This document shows, piece after piece, positions 7,306 to 14,820 of a stretch of DNA of 19,856 bases. The DNA comes from Lysobacteraceae bacterium. Lineage in GTDB: Bacteria > Pseudomonadota > Gammaproteobacteria > Xanthomonadales > Xanthomonadaceae. The stretch is taken from assembly GCA_004173415.1 (NCBI GenBank), contig SEHC01000071.1, positions 1 through 19,856 of the forward strand, written 5' to 3'. Every line of letters begins with the position of its first letter. Position 1 is the stretch's first letter. A model generated the notes under the pieces. That model was not told where the DNA came from. It did no database searches and saw nothing but the letters and a program-made list of their open reading frames with translations. The translations under genes were made by a program, and so were the position numbers.

Positions 7306-9852
7306 TCAGGGATCCAGCGGCGTGGCGGAGCCGACCAGTTGCACGTCGGCATTGCTGTGCAGGCCGTAAAGCAGGCCGAGCGGGTTGCCGTGATCGACGA
7401 GGAACCTGCGGCGCAGGTCCAGGAAAGTCTGGCCCAGCGGCTTGCCGGCCAGCAGTTCGTCGAAGAACAGGCGCGCCCACTCGGCGGCGAACAGCGCCGG
7501 CATCTTGCATTCGGTTCCGATCACCCCGCGCGCGCCCTTGCTCATGAAATACGGCACGAATCCGTTGTAGAACAGCGGCGATAGCTCGCCCGATTCGCAG
7601 GCGTTGATGAAGACCAGCGGATTGCCCTTCAGTTTGCGGTCGGTGGCGGCCATGAGGTTGAGTTCGCCCAGGGTCAGCGCCTTGTCGTTCGACAGCGTCA
7701 GGCTGGAGCCGTTCGGCCCGCCGACGCCGCCGAGACCTACGCTGGTCGCGTGGCAGAACAGGTAGAGGATCTGGTCATCGGTGTCGCTGCTGGCCAGCGC
7801 GCTCAGCAGTTCGGAGGCCTGGGTGCGCGTGGTCACGCGCAGGCCCGGGCGCTTCGACTTCAGCGCGTCCCAGTAGCTGGCCTGCCGCTGCACCACGTCC
7901 AGGTTCATCTGCGCGTCGATGCCGGTGTTGAGGTTCAGGCTGACCGCCAGGCCGGCAGGTTGCTCCTGGATCAGGCTGTCGGCGGTGGACATCTCGTTCT
8001 GCAGAGGGATCTGCTCGATCACGTGGCGCAGGCCGAGGAAGCCTTCCCAGGTCACCGCGTTCTCGTCCCAGGCATCGGCCAGGTACAGCAGCGCCCACGG
8101 CACCGGGAAGCCATCGCCGATCACCTGCAGCATGAGCATTGTGGTGGAATCCAGCGCCTGCTTGCGCAGCCAGTCGCCCATCGCCTTGCACTGCAGGTCG
8201 GCCGCGGGGTGGTGGAACAGCATCCGGTAGAGCAGGTAGCCGGCCTTGGCCAGCTCGACCAGCGCGGCGTCTCGGTGTTCCGGCGCGATGTCGATGGCAT
8301 CCTGGAACGGGAACGACTTCGGCGCCGCCTTGCGCATGACCACGTTCATCAGCGCCTTGCGCAGTTGCTCGATGGCATCGGCCAGTTCGGCAGCCTGGAT
8401 CGGCAGGCGGGCGCGTCCCTGGGTGGCACCCCACATCGTGCAATCGAAGCCGCCGGCCGCGGCCGGCGAAACCGAGATGCCGACGTCGCGCCTGCGCAGG
8501 CTCTTCGATGCCAGCAAGGGGCGCCCGGCGCGGGTGGCCTGGGGCGAGGGCGTGGTGGCGGCGCCGACCTGCAACACCAGGGTCATCTGCTGGACGAAAT
8601 TGCCCTGGCTGTGGAACGTCGCCAGCAGCGTGCCGGGGCCGTCGTGGAGCGGGGTGATGTCGAAGCGGGCGCGTCCGGAGGACAGGCCCGAGGCCAGCAC
8701 CCGCAGCGGACGCGTCGCATCGTCGATGCGGAAGTCGTCGCTGTTCAACTGCACGGTCAGGGTCAGCTCGGCCTGGTCCTGCGGCACCACGACCTGCGAA
8801 GGCACCGACGAGCCCGCACCGAGGTTCTCCAGGGCCTGGGCGTCGATGCCGAAAGCCAGCGTGCAGGCCTGCCCGACCTTCAGGGGTTCGCCTTGCGGAT
8901 GATCTTCCAGGCGCGCGTTGATCCAGCGATGGGCGTTCTCCGTCGGCCTGGCCTCGTCCGGTTCGGCGCCGGCGGTAGTGGGCAGCTCGTCGCCCCTCAG
9001 CAGGCGACCGCCGCTCTCGTCGGTTGCGGGCGGCGACGCAGAGGCCATCGGTTCTGGCATCGGTTCGGGAAAGGCTTCTGGCAGGGCTTCAGGCGCCGCG
9101 GCCACGGGTGAGGGGGCAGGAGCCGAAACCGGAGGCGGGAAGGGCGCCGCATTCGCGGGAGGTTCGGCTGATTGCCACTGCACGCTGCCTGGATCGATCG
9201 CGGCAACCGGTGTCGAGCGCGTGTTGTGCTGCGGAAAAGCGTCAGCCGGTGCTTCGGCCTGCTCCGCCCCGGGGCTGCCTGGTGGCGGCGCCTGCAGGTA
9301 ACGGCCGCGCATCTGGAACACGAAGAAGGCACCCAGCGTCCACGCCAGGCCCACGTAGGCCAGCGACCAGAGCAGCACCAGCCGCAGGCGCACGGCATCG
9401 ATGGATTCGGCTGTCCACAGGCGCTCGGCTTCGTATTCGGCGGTACGCAGTGCGTCGTTTCCCAAAGCCGGGCACTGGCCGGGGAACACGGCCAGGGCAT
9501 CGTCGGTGCATTGGCTGCCCTTGGCGAAGCGCTCCTCGGTGGTGGGCACCTGGTAGGTGTGCCGCGCCAGCTGCTGCAGGTAGGCCGCCGAACAGGCCAG
9601 CATCACCGCGATGCCGATGAGCATCATCAAGGTAGTGGTGCGGCGGGTGCGCCCCTGCAGGACCTGGTAGGCGATGGCCAGCACGACCAGTTGCAGGATC
9701 GCGGTGGTGGCGATGACGCCTGGCGGCCACGGCGGCGAGAGATGCGCGAGTCCGGCCAGGAATGGCACCGCGACCAGGCCACCCGAGGTCCAGGTCGAGG
9801 ATTTGCGGAACAGGTCCAGCAGGCGCTGGAAGCCTTCGATGCCCTGGCTCAT
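7306..9852 (-). CDS. Membrane-anchored CHAT-domain (caspase-like) protease
   Basis: An 848-residue protein. Four hydrophobic segments lie at about 23-40, 45-65, 73-95 and 155-179. The loop at 96-154 holds Cys115 and Cys127 and is probably periplasmic, with basic residues after segments 2 and 4 placing the rest in the cytosol. Residues 185-305 form a Pro/Ala/Glu-rich linker. Residues 308-430 look like an all-beta, Ig-like domain (VVVPQDQAELTLTVQLNSDD, GTLLATFHSQG). From about 455 a CHAT region follows, with the dyad His701 (LYLFCHAT) and Cys752 (FINACESG); GARGVIGTE (773-781) is also typical. CHAT proteases are caspase/separase relatives that cleave partners, often in defence or programmed cell death. 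ATG 9852 overlaps the previous gene stop as ATGA. The input signal is unknown. Confidence 0.87.
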   Translation of the reverse strand: MSQGIEGFQRLLDLFRKSSTWTSGGLVAVPFLAGLAHLSPPWPPGVIATTAILQLVVLAIAYQVLQGRTRRTTTLMMLIGIAVMLACSAAYLQQLARHTYQVPTTEERFAKGSQCTDDALAVFPGQCPALGNDALRTAEYEAERLWTAESIDAVRLRLVLLWSLAYVGLAWTLGAFFVFQMRGRYLQAPPPGSPGAEQAEAPADAFPQHNTRSTPVAAIDPGSVQWQSAEPPANAAPFPPPVSAPAPSPVAAAPEALPEAFPEPMPEPMASASPPATDESGGRLLRGDELPTTAGAEPDEARPTENAHRWINARLEDHPQGEPLKVGQACTLAFGIDAQALENLGAGSSVPSQVVVPQDQAELTLTVQLNSDDFRIDDATRPLRVLASGLSSGRARFDITPLHDGPGTLLATFHSQGNFVQQMTLVLQVGAATTPSPQATRAGRPLLASKSLRRRDVGISVSPAAAGGFDCTMWGATQGRARLPIQAAELADAIEQLRKALMNVVMRKAAPKSFPFQDAIDIAPEHRDAALVELAKAGYLLYRMLFHHPAADLQCKAMGDWLRKQALDSTTMLMLQVIGDGFPVPWALLYLADAWDENAVTWEGFLGLRHVIEQIPLQNEMSTADSLIQEQPAGLAVSLNLNTGIDAQMNLDVVQRQASYWDALKSKRPGLRVTTRTQASELLSALASSDTDDQILYLFCHATSVGLGGVGGPNGSSLTLSNDKALTLGELNLMAATDRKLKGNPLVFINACESGELSPLFYNGFVPYFMSKGARGVIGTECKMPALFAAEWARLFFDELLAGKPLGQTFLDLRRRFLVDHGNPLGLLYGLHSNADVQLVGSATPLDP

Positions 9853-10597
9853 GGTTTGGAAATCGTCACGGTCTGGCCGTCTTCCAGGTGGGTGAAGCTG
9901 AATTTGCCTTGCCGCTTGCTGCCGTCGGGCCAGTCCACGCGATACTGGTAATCGCCGGCGACGTCGAACAGCACGCCGTCGGCCGGAGGGTGCGCTTGAG
10001 CGATTCATGCAGGGCCGATTCGGGTCCCGAATCTAAGCCGGATGACCCGTCTGCCGCGTCTCCCGCGTCTGTCGGCGTCTGCGCCGGCGGTTCCCCGCCC
10101 AGCGCCGCCAGTGCATCGGCTTCATAGCTCGATACCAGCGGTTGCCAGGTGTCGGCCGGATAGCCGGAGGCGCCGAGGATGGCCTGCAAGCCGATCACTT
10201 CGAAGGCGATGTCCGCCATACCCGCCAATGTCCGGTCGACGCCGGCTTCGGACTCGCTGCCGAGGTACTCGCTGCCCGCGTTGCAATGGACGAGGTCGAG
10301 CACGCAGGGATACCCGGGCGCGCAACCGACGGAAGCTTCCACGCCGGCCTGCATCTGGGCCTCTACCGGCATCGACGGCGTGTTGAAGCCTCCGGTCAGT
10401 CGGTCCTCGTGCATGCCTTGCAGCGCTGCCTTCACTTCTGCGTAGGTGGGCGGGCGTGGTGTCGCCGGGCGGGAGGTGTCCGCCGCGGCGGGCGTGGTGT
10501 TGCCGGTGGCGGTCTCATCCTGCGACGGAGGCGTGCAGGCACACGTGGCCGCGGCCAGCAGCCAGCTGCAACAACGCAAAGGGAAAAGTTTCGGCAT
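9849..10597 (-). pseudogene. Lipoprotein-like secreted protein, first gene of the CHAT operon, with an apparent one-base frameshift
   Basis: ATG 10597 begins a protein with a basic and hydrophobic N-terminus (MPKLFPLRCCSWLLAAATCA); Cys19 or Cys21 could be lipidated, though the lipobox is not ideal. A Thr/Pro/Ala linker, then a domain at about 50-165 with Cys92, Cys98 and Cys105, and a second low-complexity linker follow. After Lys201 the open frame turns into Cys/Thr/Ser/Pro-rich sequence ending at 9866. The next frame, with no start codon of its own, reads AHPPADGVLFDVAG, YQYRVDWPDGSKRQGKF and a tail ending at TGA 9851-9849, which overlaps the CHAT start as ATGA. One missing base near 9995 explains this; the repaired product would be 249 residues. 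I recognise no named family. Confidence 0.75.
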
Positions 10598-10629
10598 GAT
10601 CGCCCCACGGTGGCCGGCCGACGGATCCG

Positions 10630-10654
10630 GCGATCGCGCGGGCGGCGCGATTGC
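10630..10654. promoter_or_regulatory. Inverted repeat upstream of the CHAT operon (possible operator)
   Basis: ATCGCGC (10633-10639) and GCGCGAT (10645-10651) are perfect 7-base arms around a 5-base centre. Pairing continues outward after one mismatch, giving 9 of 10 matched positions. The repeat lies 33-57 bases before the first ATG of the operon, in the 129-base gap after the TetR gene. It has no T-run, so it does not look like a terminator. Regulator binding is inference; GC-rich palindromes arise easily in such DNA. Confidence 0.35.
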
Positions 10655-10726
10655 AGGCGCTATGGCAACGACAACGCAGCGGCGGGCACGGGTCGGCCAC
10701 GCTCGCGATCCCGCCGGACCCGCTTA

Positions 10727-11353
10727 TCAGTCCAGGTAGGCCTGGATCAGGGTGTTCAGGTGCACCCGTTCGGCATCGCGCAGGAACGGCGCCAGCAGCA
10801 TCATCACCTGGACGATGCCGTGGCGGATGGCGACCTGTTCGTCCTTGTCGCCGCGCGCCGCCGAGTAGTTCAGCCAGAAGGTAGCGACCACCAGCACGTT
10901 GGTGGCGGTGCTGGCCAGTTCGGCGGGGGTGGCCCGCATGACCCCGGCCTGCGACATGCCGCGCATGACCGTGTGCGCACTGTCGTCGGCGCGCTTGAGG
11001 ATGCGGGCGAAGCGCAGGCGCAGGCGGCGGTTGCGGCTGAGGATCTCGACCAGGTCCCGGTACACGAAGCGGTAGTCCCAGATGCACTCGAACACCAGGT
11101 GCAATTGCAGCCAGATGTCCTCCAGCCCCGGCAGCCGCGCCGCCGGAGTGGCCAGCGCGGTGTCCATGCGCTCTTCATAGCGCGCGAACAGCTGCTCGAT
11201 GATGTCGTCCTTGTTGCGGAAGTGGTAGTACAGGTTGCCCGGGCTGATTTCCAGCTCGTCGGCGATGTGGTTGGTGGTGACATGCGGCTCGCCCTGCGTG
11301 TTGAACATCGCAAGCGAGGCGTCGAGGATGCGTTGCCGCGTGTTGCGGGCCAC
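10727..11353 (-). CDS. TetR-family transcriptional regulator
   Basis: A 208-residue regulator of standard length. The N-terminal TetR helix-turn-helix is clear: RQRILDASLAMF, then HVTTNHIADELEISPGNLYY and HFRNKDDIIEQLF (residues 24-56). The C-terminal ligand domain (about 60-208) is helical with a Trp/Tyr/Phe-rich patch (LVFECIWDYRFVYRDLVEIL), suited to a hydrophobic ligand. The gene starts 19 bases after the acyl-CoA-binding protein gene and is probably co-transcribed with it. Across that gene lies the divergent fatty acyl-CoA reductase homologue. A ligand such as an acyl-CoA or fatty acid is a natural guess from context, not shown. The CHAT operon lies 129 bases downstream on the same strand and could receive read-through. 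Confidence 0.92.
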   Translation of the reverse strand: MARNTRQRILDASLAMFNTQGEPHVTTNHIADELEISPGNLYYHFRNKDDIIEQLFARYEERMDTALATPAARLPGLEDIWLQLHLVFECIWDYRFVYRDLVEILSRNRRLRLRFARILKRADDSAHTVMRGMSQAGVMRATPAELASTATNVLVVATFWLNYSAARGDKDEQVAIRHGIVQVMMLLAPFLRDAERVHLNTLIQAYLD

Positions 11354-11372
11354 GGTGATGGGTCCTGCCGGG

Positions 11373-11630
11373 TCAGGCGGTCAGCTTCTTCACCAGGTCC
11401 ACGTATTTCTTCTGCGCCTCTTCCTGGCTGGTGCCCTTGAGCTTGGCCCAGGCCTCGTACTTGGCGGTGCCGACGAAATCGAAGAAGCCCGGCTTGTCGC
11501 CTTTGACATCGCCCTCGGAGCCTTGCTTGTACAGCGCATACAGGCGCAGCAGCGTGTCGTTGTCGGGACGCTCGGACAGGCCCTGGATGGCCTTGGATGC
11601 CTGTTCGAAGCTGCTTTTCAGGTCTGCCAT
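11373..11630 (-). CDS. Acyl-CoA-binding protein (ACBP)
   Basis: An 85-residue protein, exactly the size of the ACBP family, which binds medium- and long-chain acyl-CoA esters in the cytosol. The hallmark segments LYALYKQGSEGDV (30-42) and PGFFDFVGTAKYEAW (47-61) are present. Tyr31, Lys35, Lys57 and Tyr76 sit where the ligand-binding Tyr28, Lys32, Lys54 and Tyr73 occur in bovine ACBP. ATG 11630 has GGGAGG 8 bases upstream and a good promoter behind it. It leads a two-gene unit with the TetR gene and diverges from the fatty acyl-CoA reductase homologue, so it probably carries substrate for that or related enzymes. Confidence 0.95.
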   Translation of the reverse strand: MADLKSSFEQASKAIQGLSERPDNDTLLRLYALYKQGSEGDVKGDKPGFFDFVGTAKYEAWAKLKGTSQEEAQKKYVDLVKKLTA

Positions 11631-11657
11631 GCAATGTGCCTCCCGGTGATCGCGCGC

Positions 11658-11686
11658 ATCACAACATGGGTGGCTATGCCGGTCAA
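11658..11686 (-). promoter_or_regulatory. Sigma-70-like promoter for the ACBP-TetR unit
   Basis: On the minus strand, TTGACC (opposite 11681-11686) and TGTGAT (opposite 11658-11663) are 17 bases apart. They match the -35 consensus at five of six bases and the -10 at four of six. The start point would fall near 11651, about 20 bases before ATG 11630, leaving room for the GGGAGG ribosome-binding site. A 7-base direct repeat (ATGCCGG at 11676-11682 and 11686-11692) overlaps the -35 element. Confidence 0.5.
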
Positions 11687-11800
11687 TGCCGGGCGGCCAC
11701 CATGGCGCGGCGCGGCATTGTCGAAACCGGGCATCTCTGGCAATTTAGGCCGGCAGGGCGCGTCGGAGGGGCGCCGCCCGCACAACAGGACGACCTGCAC

Positions 11801-13618
11801 ATGAGCTACTTCGTCACCGGCGCAACCGGGTTCATCGGCCGCTACCTGGTCAGCAACCTGCTCAAGCGCAGCGGGACCATCCACGTGCTGGTGCGCAAGG
11901 ATTCGCAGAAGAAGTTCGACACCATCGCCAGGAAGGCCGGCTGCACCCAGCACGCGCTGGACCTGGGTGCGGCGATCAAGGCCGGGGTGTTCCACCACAC
12001 CAGCTCCATCGCCGCCGCGGGGCTGTATCCGGGGATATTCCGCGAGGATATGTTCGAGGAAGCCGAGGGGCTGGACGATCCCTACCTGCGGACCAAGCAT
12101 GATTCGGAAGGCCTGGTGCGCGAGGAGAAACGCCTGAAATGGCGCATCTACCGCCCGGGCATGGTGGTGGGACATTCGCAGACCGGCGAGATCGACAAGA
12201 TCGACGGGCCCTACTACTTCTTCACCCTGATCAAGAAGCTGCGCGAGATGCTGCCGCCGTGGATGCCGGTGCTGGGCATCGAAGGAGGCCGCATCAACAT
12301 CGTGCCGGTGGACTTCGTCGCCGATGCGATGGACCACATCGCCCACAAGCCGAAGCTCGACGGGCACACCTTCCACCTGACCGATCCGGAGCCGTTGCGG
12401 GTCGGCGAGGTGCTGAACACCTTCTGCCGCGCCGGCCATGCGCCGGAGATGACCATGCGCGTGGACGCGCGCATGTTCGCCTTCGTACCCAGCGGCATCC
12501 GCGGCGCGGTCGGCAACCTGCCCCCGGTCAAGCGCTTCCTCGGCATGCTGCTGCGCGACTTCCAGATACCCAGGGAAGTGCTCAAGTTCATCACCTATCC
12601 CACCCGTTTCGACAGTCGCGAGACCGAACGCGCGTTGAAGGGCAGTGGCATCTCGGTGCCCAGGCTGGATGGCTATGCCTGGCGCCTGTGGGACTACTGG
12701 GAGCGCCACCTCGACCCGGACCTGTTCATCGATCGCACCCTCAAGGGCAAGGTCCGCAACAAGGTCGTGGTGATCACCGGGGGTTCGTCCGGCATCGGAC
12801 TGTCCACGGCCCAGCGCGTGGCCGAGGCGGGGGCGGTGACGGTCATCGTGGCCCGCGGCGAGGAGGATTTGTTCAAGGCCCGCGATGCGATGAAGAAGGA
12901 AGGCGGCAAGGTCTTCGCCTACACCGCCGATTTGGCCGACATGGCCGACTGCGACAGGCTGGTCAAGCTGGTGCTGGAGGAACACGGCCACGTCGATGTC
13001 CTGATCAACAACGCCGGTCGTTCGATCCGCCGCTCCATCGAGGCAAGCTACGACCGCTTCCACGATTTCGAACGCACCATGCAGCTGAATTATTTCGGCA
13101 GCATCCGCCTGATCATGGGCTTCATGCCGACCATGACCCAGCGGCGCAAGGGCCACATCATCAACATCAGTTCGATCGGGGTGCTGGCCAGTTCGCCGCG
13201 GTTCTCCGCCTACGTGGCGTCGAAGGCGGCGCTGGACGCGTTCAGCCGCTGCGCGCAGGGTGAACTGTCGGGCAAGGGCATCAGCTTCACCACCATCAAC
13301 ATGCCGCTGGTGAAGACCCCGATGATCGCCCCGACCAAGATGTACGAAAGCGTGCCGACCCTGACCCCGGACGAGGCGGCCGACCTGCTGGTCAAGGCGA
13401 TCATCGAGAAACCCAGCCGCATCGCCACGCGCCTGGGCATTTTCTCATCGGTGGTCAACGCGCTGGCACCCAAGGCCTACGAAGTGATCATGAGCACGGC
13501 GTTCGAGCTGTTCCCGGACTCGGCCGCCGCCAAGGGCGACCGCAAGGCGCTGAAGGAATCTGCGCCCAGCCAGGAGCAGATCGCATTCGCCTCGCTGATG
13601 CGCGGCGTGCACTGGTAG
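11801..13618 (+). CDS. Two-domain fatty acyl-CoA reductase homologue (SDR-SDR), N-terminal domain apparently shortened
   Basis: A 605-residue protein closely resembling, from memory, the 661-residue alcohol-forming acyl-CoA reductase of Marinobacter (Maqu_2220), which makes fatty alcohol for wax esters. The N-terminal extended-SDR domain has GATGFIG (7-13), SSIAAAG (68-74) and YLRTK (Tyr95, Lys99). The C-terminal classical SDR domain has TGGSSGIG (326-333), NNAG (403-406) and YVASK (Tyr471, Lys475), and it ends RGVHW where the homologue ends RGIYW. Around residues 46-49 the sequence jumps from the second Rossmann strand region to HALDL. The stretch that should carry the GDL and FHLAA motifs, about 55-60 residues, is missing with frame kept. 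ATG 11801 follows AGGA at 11787-11790. The C-terminal domain looks intact; whether the N-terminal domain folds is doubtful. Confidence 0.85.
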   Translation: MSYFVTGATGFIGRYLVSNLLKRSGTIHVLVRKDSQKKFDTIARKAGCTQHALDLGAAIKAGVFHHTSSIAAAGLYPGIFREDMFEEAEGLDDPYLRTKHDSEGLVREEKRLKWRIYRPGMVVGHSQTGEIDKIDGPYYFFTLIKKLREMLPPWMPVLGIEGGRINIVPVDFVADAMDHIAHKPKLDGHTFHLTDPEPLRVGEVLNTFCRAGHAPEMTMRVDARMFAFVPSGIRGAVGNLPPVKRFLGMLLRDFQIPREVLKFITYPTRFDSRETERALKGSGISVPRLDGYAWRLWDYWERHLDPDLFIDRTLKGKVRNKVVVITGGSSGIGLSTAQRVAEAGAVTVIVARGEEDLFKARDAMKKEGGKVFAYTADLADMADCDRLVKLVLEEHGHVDVLINNAGRSIRRSIEASYDRFHDFERTMQLNYFGSIRLIMGFMPTMTQRRKGHIINISSIGVLASSPRFSAYVASKAALDAFSRCAQGELSGKGISFTTINMPLVKTPMIAPTKMYESVPTLTPDEAADLLVKAIIEKPSRIATRLGIFSSVVNALAPKAYEVIMSTAFELFPDSAAAKGDRKALKESAPSQEQIAFASLMRGVHW

Positions 13619-13745
13619 CGCGCGCCCGGGTCAGGCCTGCCATCGTCCCAGGCTGGCGTCCAAGCGCTATATGCGGATGCCTTCGGCTAGGTCCAGCGCC
13701 GATGGCGGCGGGACGGAGCGGCAACCGCCGCGCCGGCTCATCGAT

Positions 13746-14759
13746 CTAGAACCCTTCGCACTGCCGCCAGCGCACAGGCCCGGCACTGCCCTGCGGTGGA
13801 TTCATCTGCACCCGGGTCAATTGCAGGTCGGGATAGGACTGCAGTTGCTTGCAGACCAGCGCCAGCGCTTCCTGCTCGGCGGCGCTATGGTCGACCGATA
13901 GGGTGGATCTCGAGATCCAGACGCCGCGGGTGATCCCTGGAGTCTGGGCCAGCTTGCGCGAGATTTCGCCACGATGCCTTTCGGTTTCGGCCTCCGTCAC
14001 CACCACGGTGGCCGGGGCAGGCGCCGCGGTCGCAGGAGCCGCCGCGGCCGCCGCGGCGGTGCCGACCGGAGCCTCGGCAGGCGCGCCCTTCCCGGCGACG
14101 CGCGGGCTGGCGGGCGCGACCCTGGCCGGTGTGGTCCCGGCTTGCGGCGCAGCCCCGGTGCGGGGATTAAGCACGCCCGGGAAGACCAGCGCTGACGCCA
14201 GGCCCAAGGTCACCGCTCCGAGCCAGGCGATGCCGATATGGCGGCGCGCGCGCGCGGTGGCGTTGCCGACGATCCGACGTTGCAGGTTGCCTTCGACCAT
14301 GGGTTTGACGGCCGGCCACAGCAGCGGACCGTCGATCACCTCGATGTTGTGCTTCTGCGCCTTCTCGATCCCGCCCTTGTCGAGCACACCTTCGGTCACC
14401 AGGATGCCGCCATGCGCGCCACGCAGGCGCACTTCGGACGCGAATTCGTCCACTGCGGCGGTGCCGATCCGGTAGGCCGAACCATGCTTGCAGGCCAGCA
14501 GGAGCTTCCTGCCGTCGCCGCCGAGCATGAAGCTGGCGCGCTGCTCCTGCGGGGTTTCCTGGACCGAGGGCAGGCGACGCAAGCCACGCAGCTCCATGGA
14601 GTCGAGCACCAGGCGGGAGAAATCGCGCCAGCGCATGCCGGCCAGTGCAAGCAGTCCCGCCGCGATTTCATCGTCGCGGCGGCGGATCATCCACAGGTAG
14701 GCGGTGGCGGCGGCACCCACCAGGAGGGTTATGGCGGATCCAAACAGCCAAGCTGGCAT
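13746..14759 (-). CDS. Membrane protein with degenerate Mrr-like restriction-endonuclease domain
   Basis: A 337-residue protein. A transmembrane segment (about 5-25) ends in IRRRDDE. A cytosolic Mrr-like domain follows (about 40-155): MRWRDFSRLVLDSMELRG, KLLLACKHGSAYRIG, GGILVTEGVLDKGGIEKAQ and the typical ending IEVIDGPLLW. A second hydrophobic segment is at 175-193. Then come a long Ala/Pro linker (about 200-258) and a C-terminal domain (about 260-337) that should be periplasmic. Active Mrr nucleases have an acidic residue before a Q/E-x-K motif; here only Lys91 (ACK) is obvious and no acidic partner precedes it, so cleavage activity is doubtful. It is convergent with the reductase gene and stands alone. 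Role unknown; this family is often annotated simply as restriction endonuclease. Confidence 0.8.
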   Translation of the reverse strand: MPAWLFGSAITLLVGAAATAYLWMIRRRDDEIAAGLLALAGMRWRDFSRLVLDSMELRGLRRLPSVQETPQEQRASFMLGGDGRKLLLACKHGSAYRIGTAAVDEFASEVRLRGAHGGILVTEGVLDKGGIEKAQKHNIEVIDGPLLWPAVKPMVEGNLQRRIVGNATARARRHIGIAWLGAVTLGLASALVFPGVLNPRTGAAPQAGTTPARVAPASPRVAGKGAPAEAPVGTAAAAAAAPATAAPAPATVVVTEAETERHRGEISRKLAQTPGITRGVWISRSTLSVDHSAAEQEALALVCKQLQSYPDLQLTRVQMNPPQGSAGPVRWRQCEGF

Positions 14760-14820
14760 GGTTATCTTTCTGGCGCGGGGAGGACCGCGACATTCTACTT
14801 CAGCGCCTTACCGCGGATAT

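Noticed and set aside
7750..9111. 453-codon open frame on the plus strand, opposite the CHAT gene
   Set aside because: It is antisense to a gene with clear domains, is full of Arg/Gly/Gln/His runs typical of shadow frames in GC-rich DNA, and shows no motif.
9985..10005. Programmed -1 ribosomal frameshifting in the lipoprotein-like gene
   Set aside because: No slippery heptamer (the local codons are CTC AAG CGC) and no obvious downstream stimulatory structure; a simple one-base deletion explains it better.
5945..10597. Gasdermin partner for the CHAT protease
   Set aside because: None of the neighbouring proteins looks like a bacterial gasdermin; the neighbours are a serine hydrolase and a lipoprotein-like protein.
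13619..13745. Terminator between the reductase homologue and the convergent Mrr-like gene
   Set aside because: I see no stem followed by a T-run in this gap on either strand.
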